Part shown: piece by piece, positions 5,928-13,100 of the stretch
Numbering within the stretch: the stretch's first letter is position 1
How the letters are laid out: every line of letters starts with the position of its first letter
Assembly (NCBI GenBank): GCA_002314835.1
Contig: DCHM01000001.1
Location: 1-13,212, forward strand
Direction of reading: 5' to 3'
Source of the DNA: Clostridiales bacterium UBA1752
GTDB taxonomy: Bacteria; Bacillota; Clostridia; Oscillospirales; CAG-382
DNA: 13,212 bases
Position numbers and translations under genes: made by a program
Notes under the pieces: generated by a model
What the model saw: the letters and a program-made list of their open reading frames with translations, nothing else
Databases searched by the model: none
Told to the model about the DNA's origin: nothing

Positions 5928-7610
5928 TTATTTATCTTTCATTACGACTTGGAAAGAGTTAATCGAAGGTCTCAGGCTGCCGTCCGACGGGCTGTTGAGA
6001 TAATTAAATTCTCCTGTAGCATAATCTTTTACTACAAAGGTCGAAGAGCCGCCGCCGTCGATATTTACCGCGTCGGTAGCACCCAGCTCCTTAAAAATCA
6101 TAGCGAGGTCGGGCAGAGACGCACCGTTGGAAATCTGCGTCTGCCTGCCGTCAACGACTACGACGTACAGTCTGCCTTCTTTATCGTAGCCGATAGCGGT
6201 GCGCGGATGTCTGATAGAGCCAAAGTCAACTCCGTATCCGAGGTCGGTAAATTCGCCGTCTCTCAATAGCATATATCTGCCGCCGACAGCCTCTTTGATT
6301 TGGCTTTCGTCACATTCGTCCATCGTGCCGCAGAAATATGAGCCGTCCTTCATAACCGCAAAAAACTCGATGCTCGGGTCTTCTGCCACAGATAACTGCA
6401 CGCCGTTGCGGTAGTTGTAGCCGCACGGATGGTTGTCGGTGTCTATGTGATACAAATCTCCGTTGACGGCGCCGCAAATATCGTAGCCGTAAATTTCTTC
6501 GCTCGAATACGCCATCGAAACGATGTCCTCGCGGGTTTGAGTAAGGGTGGTATTGCTGTACGGGAGACCGCATACCGGCGAAACGGTGTCGGGCTCGCAT
6601 ATCAGACAATACGCTACGACGGGGGCGCCGAGATAGTCCTTGTAATGTCTGATTTCATAGTGCACACCGTCGGTTACGGCCACGGTTTCGGTCATATCCT
6701 CCTGCAAAACGAGACCGTTTTCCGCACGGGCGGAGGTGATGGTTTGGTTTTCAAAATAAACCGTCGCGCCGAGAAAATAATAGTTTTTATAAGGCTCTGC
6801 GTCGATTTCAATCGAGACGTTGCCTTCCTGCCCTGTAAGAAAATTGGTGAGGAATACCTGCGAAGCCGCTTCTACGCCGGCGCCGCAGGGGCTCTCGAGT
6901 ATGATGTCATCGCCCTCACAGTAGATATTATACTCAAACTCGCTGAGATTGCCGTTGAGACGCAAGATTATGTCGGGGCCCGAGGTTGCAATAGGCGACT
7001 TTGGAGCGCGGTCGGTGTTGATATTTGCGTAAAACCTATCGTTGATAGTGTCACAATAGGTTTCAAAAGCACTCTCTTCATAGACGAGCGTATAGTCTGC
7101 AAACTGTACGCCGTTGAGTGTAAAAGACGTTACCTTGTGGGCTTTTTCGTTAAAAAAGCTCTTGCCGACGTTGATGGGCTCGCCGCTTTCAAACGCATAA
7201 GACGCAAACCTTTTTGCGGCGCTGTACGCCGAGGACGAGCTGCCTCCGCCGACCAAAATAAGGTTTTTGTCGATGACGTAATAAAACTCTGCACCAGAAT
7301 GTATGCCTTCGTAATACGACGCCACTTCGTCACAGCAACCGACGATAATCGTCTTTTCCTGCACTTCGTTTACGAGCGTCGCACGCTTGCCGAATTTGAG
7401 ACGGTACGCCGAGTGTACTTCGGCGAGCGCATCGCCGTATTCAAGCTTGTCAGTGCAGTATATGACAAAATCCTCAGTGATTTCAAAGGCCTCGCCCAAG
7501 ACCTCTGGGCTTTCCGCACTCTCGGTACTTACGTCGGTTGCGGGACTGCCGCAGGAAGAGAAAGAAAGTACGAGTATTAGCGCCAAGATAAGGGATAAAT
7601 GCTTTTTCAT
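5928..7610 (-). CDS. Lipoprotein with C-terminal NAGPA phosphodiester glycosidase domain
   Basis: 560 residues. The N-terminus is a lipoprotein signal: MKK, a hydrophobic stretch (5-17), then FSSC with lipidated Cys20, so the protein should be anchored outside the membrane. Residues ~44-140 and ~170-258 look like two related alpha/beta modules of the type found before catalytic domains in GH20/GH67-like enzymes; each ends in a 'YYVIDKNLILVGG' or 'YNIYCEGDDIILES' strand and then a helix. Residues ~375-557 match the NAGPA family (phosphodiester glycosidase; relatives remove N-acetylglucosamine from GlcNAc-1-phosphodiesters): RHPRTAIGYD (467-476), VVVVDGRQ (483-490) and NIDGGGSST (516-524). The start at 7610 uses AAGGAG lying inside the last codons of the upstream gene, which stops three bases earlier. 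A role in trimming phosphodiester-linked glycans (wall polymers or host glycans) is inferred. Confidence 0.83.
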   Translation of the reverse strand: MKKHLSLILALILVLSFSSCGSPATDVSTESAESPEVLGEAFEITEDFVIYCTDKLEYGDALAEVHSAYRLKFGKRATLVNEVQEKTIIVGCCDEVASYYEGIHSGAEFYYVIDKNLILVGGGSSSSAYSAAKRFASYAFESGEPINVGKSFFNEKAHKVTSFTLNGVQFADYTLVYEESAFETYCDTINDRFYANINTDRAPKSPIATSGPDIILRLNGNLSEFEYNIYCEGDDIILESPCGAGVEAASQVFLTNFLTGQEGNVSIEIDAEPYKNYYFLGATVYFENQTITSARAENGLVLQEDMTETVAVTDGVHYEIRHYKDYLGAPVVAYCLICEPDTVSPVCGLPYSNTTLTQTREDIVSMAYSSEEIYGYDICGAVNGDLYHIDTDNHPCGYNYRNGVQLSVAEDPSIEFFAVMKDGSYFCGTMDECDESQIKEAVGGRYMLLRDGEFTDLGYGVDFGSIRHPRTAIGYDKEGRLYVVVVDGRQTQISNGASLPDLAMIFKELGATDAVNIDGGGSSTFVVKDYATGEFNYLNSPSDGSLRPSINSFQVVMKDK

Positions 7611-7613
7611 ATT

Positions 7614-8789
7614 TTACTCCTTTGTCATTTTGCTGACGCCGATAAGGCCGTCCATAATAGTAGAGCAGCACCAGCCGGTGTAAACCGAATACATACCGCC
7701 CTCGTCGATGTTGTTGTTTTGGTTGGCTCTGCCTTCCCAACGCTTGCGGTCTGGCGAATACGCTCCGCGCCAAGCTCCGTCCCACAGCTCGCTTTCGCCC
7801 TCGCACTGCAGGTCAACGAGACAGTCTGCGAGCTTGACGGCGGCTTTTTTGTACCGTTCGTCGTGTGTAAGTTCATAGACCTCGTTAAAGCCCATCAGCG
7901 CAAATCCTTCGGTATAAACGAGGTCAAAGCGGTTTATGTCGTCCTGCAATGATGCCGACGCACCTTCTGCGTCGCTGTTGACAATGCCGCCCGTAGGGTG
8001 CTGCAGAGACAGCACGTAAGAGCCTACATTGTCAAGCGCATTTCTGTACTCGGGCTTGTCGATGTATTTGATGATTCGTGCGAGGCAGAACATAGCGAGT
8101 GCCGCTTCGGACGAAGCAGGTCTCCAGTCCTCCGCCTTGTGTATCTCGTATGAGGTCTTAAACCTGCCGTTAGGGAGCTGTAATGTCAGCGCATAACCGA
8201 GTGCCCTCTCGACGCTCTCTTTATATTTGATGTCTCCCGTGACGCCGTAGCACATGGCGATGCCTGCCGTCATCCAAAAGATAAAGCAGGGACTGAGATA
8301 CCTATATTGCGTAATGCCGTTGTCTATCTGTATAAAATACCCTTCGGGACGCTGTATCTTTAGCCAATAGCCTGCGAGCCTCAGAGCCGCTTGCTTATAG
8401 CGCTCCTCTTTAGTGAGGTCATACAGGTCGAGCAGGGCTATCATAACCTTGCCGTTATCGTTTGTCCAGCGAGCCTGACCGTTTGGCGCGATGACCTCTC
8501 CGTCGTTGAGAAAGAATGGGAATGACCCGTACCAGCACGACAGCGGCTCGTTGTCCTGAGTGCTGAGTACCCAATTTATGATGTTTTGGCATACAACGCC
8601 GTCGCCCTTGCCGAGCTTGGTATAAACTCTCGCTATTTCGCTGTTGCAGTCGGGGCGAGTCCACGAAACGCGGCGACCCACGTCTATGCGTATGCGCTCG
8701 TAAACTCCGACCGAGCCGTGATTAAACGAGAGCATTTGAGTTTCTATCCAGTTTAAGCATTTGTTTACGCTGTTTATGTATTTATCCAT
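7614..8789 (-). CDS. (alpha/alpha)-barrel carbohydrate-active enzyme, six-hairpin glycosidase-like
   Basis: 391 residues, mainly helical, with repeated helix-turn-GYxxxLQxPxG-like units: LAGYWLKIQRPEGYF (138-152), ALGYALTLQLPNGRF (196-210) and VGSYVLSLQHPTGGI (255-269), plus NDNGKVMIALLDLYDLT (110-126). This pattern is typical of (alpha/alpha)6-7 toroids such as GH88/GH105 unsaturated hydrolases, N-acylglucosamine epimerase-like and terpene cyclase-like proteins. I cannot assign the family from sequence alone. The conserved-looking end, DGAWRGAY (337-344) and DEGGMYSVYTGWCCS (362-376), may line the active site. No signal peptide. ATG 8789 is chosen because AGGAGG lies just upstream; a longer in-frame start at 8828 would overlap the promoter. 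First gene of a unit with the NAGPA lipoprotein, three bases apart, so the two probably act on related substrates. Confidence 0.68.
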   Translation of the reverse strand: MDKYINSVNKCLNWIETQMLSFNHGSVGVYERIRIDVGRRVSWTRPDCNSEIARVYTKLGKGDGVVCQNIINWVLSTQDNEPLSCWYGSFPFFLNDGEVIAPNGQARWTNDNGKVMIALLDLYDLTKEERYKQAALRLAGYWLKIQRPEGYFIQIDNGITQYRYLSPCFIFWMTAGIAMCYGVTGDIKYKESVERALGYALTLQLPNGRFKTSYEIHKAEDWRPASSEAALAMFCLARIIKYIDKPEYRNALDNVGSYVLSLQHPTGGIVNSDAEGASASLQDDINRFDLVYTEGFALMGFNEVYELTHDERYKKAAVKLADCLVDLQCEGESELWDGAWRGAYSPDRKRWEGRANQNNNIDEGGMYSVYTGWCCSTIMDGLIGVSKMTKE

Positions 8790-8809
8790 GATTTTTTCCT
8801 CCTGCTGTG

Positions 8810-8838
8810 ATTTTACTATCAAAAGCACATAAAGTCAA
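8810..8838 (-). promoter_or_regulatory. Sigma-A promoter for the alpha-barrel/NAGPA operon
   Basis: Read on the minus strand: -35 TTGACT (8838-8833), 17-base spacer, -10 TAAAAT (8815-8810), then AGGAGG and the ATG at 8789. A near-consensus match with ideal spacing. Confidence 0.75.
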
Positions 8839-8897
8839 TAAAAACAAAAACATTTTGTAAAAAAGGGTTGCTTTTTTTGATTATTTATGATACCTTT

Positions 8898-8910
8898 TAC
8901 TAAGTTAGTA
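8898..8910. promoter_or_regulatory. Candidate operator upstream of the Gfo/Idh/MocA gene
   Basis: Perfect inverted repeat TACTAA-G-TTAGTA, 17 bases before the ATG at 8927 in the region between two divergent units. I see no strong sigma-A promoter for the rightward gene (TTGATT at 8877 and TAAGTT at 8901 is the best pair, poor). The repeat would overlap such a -10, consistent with repression, but it occurs only once in the window. Confidence 0.35.
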
Positions 8911-8926
8911 TAAAAAAGGGTTTGTT

Positions 8927-9898
8927 ATGAGAGTTTTACAAATCGGCAACGGCAAGATGGGCGCGTTTATCTGCAAGGCGCTCAAGGCGTCGCCGCTCGT
9001 CACCACGCTTTACGTGTGCGACACCAAATACACAAATTCATATTGCGAGGACGGCGTACAGCACATAAAGTCTCTGGAAGAAGCAGATATACCGAGCTTT
9101 GACTGTGCTTTTATCGCCACTCCCGCCAATACTCACGCCGACATTATCGAGCGCCTTATCAAAAACGGCATCCGCAATATATATGTCGAAAAGCCTGCCG
9201 TCGTCACCGACGACGAGTTTTATCGCATCGCTTCTATGATGGGCGACACAAAGATTGTCGCAGGCTATATACTGAGACAGTCGAGCATCATGGTTGCACT
9301 CAAGCAAAAGCTCTGTGACATGCACGACGAAGGCTATCACATGGAGCTTTGCTCGGTCAGCTATCAAAAATACCTGCCTGCAGACAAGGAGGAGCGCGCA
9401 CAGGGCGACCTCGGCGTCTTTGAGGAGGTAGTCCACGTCTGGGACCTTTTGTTTAACTTCCTCGAGTTTAAAAAGGGCGAAACCGTCTTTAGCGACTCAC
9501 GTCTCGAGTTTGATACCAAAAAGTCGGACCGCGTTATCTATGCACAGATGTCCTACTTGCAAAAGTTCGACCGCAATAACGCACTCGTGCTCATCACGTC
9601 GTCGTTTAAGTCACCCGACAAACGCAGAGAGTTTTATTTCACCTTCAAAAACGCGGTAGGCGAGCGTAGGGACATATTGCTCGCGTTTGACTGCGAGGAT
9701 GGGCTCGACCACCTTACCGTCACCGATATCGACGGCTCTGTTATTTACAGCGAGGACTATCCGTCTCTCAACAAGCTCGACCACCAGTTTACCGAGGTGT
9801 TTGATTATTTCACCGCCGGCAAAAAAGGCGAGCTGTCGGTCTTTGCCGAATCACTCACTATCAATCAATTATTACGTAAAGTAGGCGTTACCTTATAA
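8927..9898 (+). CDS. Gfo/Idh/MocA family NAD(P)-dependent oxidoreductase
   Basis: 323 residues, normal for the family, which oxidises or reduces sugars, inositols and related polyols in the cytoplasm. Residues 1-115 form the Rossmann domain: the nucleotide-binding glycine motif QIGNGKMG (5-12), FIATPANTH (62-70), and the family hallmark YVEKPAV (86-92) with its substrate-contacting lysine. The C-terminal alpha/beta domain includes GVFEEVVHVWDLL (163-175), the region that usually supplies the catalytic His; H170 is the candidate. The ribosome binding site is weak (AAGGG at 8916-8920). The gene is transcribed alone: divergent from the alpha-barrel/NAGPA unit and closed by a terminator overlapping its stop codon. 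Its placement suggests it transforms a sugar released by neighbouring enzymes; substrate unknown. Confidence 0.88.
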   Translation: MRVLQIGNGKMGAFICKALKASPLVTTLYVCDTKYTNSYCEDGVQHIKSLEEADIPSFDCAFIATPANTHADIIERLIKNGIRNIYVEKPAVVTDDEFYRIASMMGDTKIVAGYILRQSSIMVALKQKLCDMHDEGYHMELCSVSYQKYLPADKEERAQGDLGVFEEVVHVWDLLFNFLEFKKGETVFSDSRLEFDTKKSDRVIYAQMSYLQKFDRNNALVLITSSFKSPDKRREFYFTFKNAVGERRDILLAFDCEDGLDHLTVTDIDGSVIYSEDYPSLNKLDHQFTEVFDYFTAGKKGELSVFAESLTINQLLRKVGVTL

Positions 9899-9914
9899 AG
9901 GTAGCGCTTTTTTT
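9885..9914 (+). terminator. Rho-independent terminator overlapping the stop codon
   Basis: Stem GCGTTACC (9885-9892) / GGTAGCGC (9900-9907), eight pairs including one G-U, loop TTATAAA, then TTTTTTT (9908-9914). The stop codon TAA at 9896-9898 sits in the loop, so the left arm encodes the last residues of the oxidoreductase. Confidence 0.85.
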
Positions 9915-9937
9915 GTTAAAGTTTGCAAAAGTTGCTA

Positions 9938-9966
9938 TTTACATTTTACTGCGTTTGTGTCATAAT
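9938..9966 (+). promoter_or_regulatory. Sigma-A promoter with extended -10 for the SHOCT-like/DUF4434 unit
   Basis: -35 TTTACA (9938-9943), 17-base spacer, -10 CATAAT (9961-9966) preceded by TGT, giving an extended -10. It lies just past the terminator at 9885-9914, so the following two genes have their own transcript. Confidence 0.72.
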
Positions 9967-9989
9967 GGCTGTATAAAGGAGGCGATTAT

Positions 9990-10163
9990 ATGGACAAAAA
10001 AGAGATAGAGTGGGAAAAAATGACTGATGAACAAAAGCGCGTTGAACTGTATAATCGTCAAGTCAAAATGCTCAGGATGTTTTTGGAGCGCAATGCAATA
10101 TCCAAAGAGCAGTTTGACAAGAGCTATCACGATTTGACTGTTAAAATGGGGATGGACAAATGA
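9990..10163 (+). CDS. Small SHOCT-like protein of 57 residues
   Basis: 57 residues, highly charged, with no signal peptide or membrane segment. A strong ribosome binding site AAAGGAGGCG (9976-9984) and a good upstream promoter support it as a real gene. The second half, LRMFLERNAISKEQFDKSYH (28-47), resembles the SHOCT pattern (short C-terminal helical domain: leucine-rich helix, a turn with 'AIS/IT', then xEFxxx), though the match is by eye. SHOCT modules are thought to act in oligomerisation or protein contacts. It ends in TGA overlapping the ATG of the downstream lipoprotein (ATGA), so the two are probably translationally coupled. The role is unknown; it may regulate or chaperone the large lipoprotein, or merely share its transcript. 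Confidence 0.68.
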   Translation: MDKKEIEWEKMTDEQKRVELYNRQVKMLRMFLERNAISKEQFDKSYHDLTVKMGMDK

Positions 10164-13100
10164 AAAAACTATTATCGTTATTACTCGCAGGTACTACTAT
10201 TTTCGGAGGCATACTAATGTCTGGTTGCACACAAATCGGCACTGAAACAAGCACTGAGGTTTCGGATGAGCCTTTGGAGACCGTCAATCTCGCAAAAGGC
10301 GCACCGTATTATTACGAATGCGGCGTTACGGTTAGCGGCGACCCTGCTGTTGACGTACTCACAGACGGTGACGAGACCACCTGTGCCACCATTACCGCTT
10401 CGCTCGGTGGCGCCAAAGGAACAGATTTTACCGCCAACGACTGGTATGGCGCTTCGCATCAGGTTCATATAGATAACAGCACGGGCGCGATAAGCGTTGA
10501 CCTCGGATTTATCTGCAATATCAGTGGAGCAGAGCTCGTAGGCGAAGGCGTAAACGGCTTTGAATTGTTTTATTCGACCGACGGCTACAACTATACTTAT
10601 TACGCAGGCAAATTTGATACAAACAGCGTTTCTTTGAATATCAAAGCCAAGGCGCTTATGTTCGTTTTTGACATAACCGATACCGTCAAATTAGGCGAAA
10701 TCGTAGTTTGGGGCACCGCGCCGCATCAAAAAGTATTGCTTTCTACGGGCGCGTCTTACGTTTGGGAAGGCAAAGACAACAGTACCTACAAGGACGACGG
10801 CACCAAGCTCACGGACGGCAAACTGTCGCGCTACGACGGTGAGGACGCCGTTGCCGCCAAGATGTCGAGCGAAAAAGACGACTTGACCGGCAAGGCAGGC
10901 AATATTATCACGTTTGACCTCGGCGAAATCAAGAATGTCAGCGAGCTTTCCTTCGGCATCTACCGCCCGATAGATTACAGCGCCACTATGCCCACGCTCG
11001 TCAACGTCAGATATTCGGCTGACGGCACAGAGTGGAGCGACCTCGGTCAGTCCTACCTGCGCACCAACGTTTCTGGCAAGGACAACTGCTCAAACAAATA
11101 CTGCGTCACCCGCGCCGATACAGTAAAAGCAAGATACGTTAAGCTATATACCTATATGTCGAGCACTTTGTTTTTGGACGAAGTGAGCATCTACGGCTGT
11201 GAGCACGAGGTGTCCGCAGACCTCGACCATATAAATAAGGTCAATCAGCTATCCAATTCCAACGTTGCATCGTTTAAGACCGTCAAGCTCGGCGGTGCCT
11301 CCACCGCAATCCTCTCCGACCTCGAATATTCAAGGGGAGTAAGCTGCCTCAAAAACGATACCCTCGACTTTATACTCGACAAGCAGTACGATAATCTCGT
11401 AGGCGCTGCAGTTACCGCCACGAGCGAGCTTACCGACGTGACCGTAGAAGGCGCGTCAAACGTCACTACCTACGCCCTCAAGGTCGGTTCGAGAGTTACG
11501 ACTTATATTTTCTTTGACGCTTTTGCCGCCAAGGAAGTCAAGATAAACTTTGCCTGTGGGAGCGGCACGCTCGTTACCGAAGCGGCGCTTTACGACGGAC
11601 AGGCACAGCTCCCGACTATAAGAGGCGGCTTTTATCAGCTCACCACCGCGGCAAGCTATGCAGGCGCCGCTACCGAGCACAGCGCCTATATGTGGTACCT
11701 CCAGCTCAAGGGCATGAAGGACCTCGGTCAGGACTACGTAGTTATCCAATATTCTATCAGATACCTCGCCAAGACTACGCTTATTAACGGCAAGCGCGTA
11801 ACCGCCGCAGGCTATACCTATACCGGAGGCTACGGCACCGAGGACGTCTGCGAAGCGATACTCGACGCCGCCGACAAGCTCGGCATGAAGGTTTGGCTCG
11901 GCACTATCTGCGACGCCGATTTCACCGACCCGATAGGACAGTACGACGCATACGACGGTATAGTTGCCGACGCTCTGCTGATAATAGACGACATTAACGA
12001 AATGTACGCACACCACGAGTCGTTTGCAGGTTATTACCTTTCGGACGAGGAATGTGACCAATGGCTCAATATGAATGGCGGCGTTGCCGCAGGCCGCAAG
12101 GTATATCAGGGTCAGAGCGAACGCATACGCGAGATAAACCCCGACGCACGCATAATGATTTCTCCTGCTATCTGGCGCAGCGGCGACCCTCAGACCGGCG
12201 CAGACAACCTTTATAAGCTCATCGTTTCGGACACCGACGGCGGCAGACCTTTGGTTGATATAGTCGCCGCACAGGACTGCCTCGGCAGAGAGCAGACGCT
12301 CACGGTCAGTGACGCTGCTTACGATTCGTTTGAAAATTACTGCTCGCTGTGGGCAAAAGCAGTCCGCAGGGCAGGGGCTGAGTTCTGGCACGATGCCGAA
12401 GTATTTGAGATTACTTCGACCTCCAAAAATTACGACGACCTCATCAAGTCGCTCGCAACCGAAGCTAAAATCAGCGGCTCGATTATAGTCTTTGATACTC
12501 CTCACTATATGCCCAATATCACGATGACCGCGTTCAACGACAGTTACGCTTATTACAAGCGCCTCATACTGCGCGATTACATCAGATATTACAGCGGCTT
12601 TGCCGCCTACGACAGGGTGGGCGAGAATGCCGAAGCTCCTTGGGTAGTCACCGACGACGGCAGGACCGTCGAGAGGGACTCCGGAAAGAAGGAAACTTCT
12701 ATTGACGAAGCTACAAAGCACGACACACGCTACAACGACGGCGTTTTGACTGCGTTTGGAGGCTTTGATAAGATGGTTTACCAAGATTTCGCACTCGGCA
12801 ACGGTGCGGCGAAACCCATGTACGCACTCGCGTTTGACTCGGATAACCTTTATATCGCAGTCAAAACCAACGATACCACCGCTAACTATCAGGACGGCAC
12901 GTGGTGGAACGGCAAAGACGACCTCGTGCAGATATGGATGACAGGCACTGGCGTTACTACTGGAAAAGCCGATAGCGTAGCTCACGGCGTCAGAATGTAC
13001 CTCCACCGCCGACAAACCTCGTGGGTCAAGGGCGGCGAAGCAGGCGAGGGCGTAAACCTTTCCAAGGTAACTTATTCAGTCGAGGGTGACACCGCTTATA

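Noticed and set aside
6429..7580. Open frame of 383 codons on the plus strand
   Set aside because: Antisense to the NAGPA lipoprotein, with no good ribosome binding site and no family resemblance.
8790..8828. Longer N-terminus for the alpha-barrel protein
   Set aside because: It would place the promoter -10 inside the gene; AGGAGG sits correctly before ATG 8789.
8790..8926. Riboswitch or structured leader upstream of the oxidoreductase gene
   Set aside because: The 137-base gap is filled by AT-rich promoter sequence, with no stable hairpin other than the 13-base palindrome and no terminator-like run after a stem.
11456..13015. Long open frame of 519 codons on the minus strand
   Set aside because: It lies wholly antisense to the DUF4434 lipoprotein, which has a signal peptide, domains and an upstream ribosome binding site. 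The antisense translation shows no recognisable domain. Codon choice that avoids TTA, CTA and TCA on the coding strand leaves the antisense frame open.
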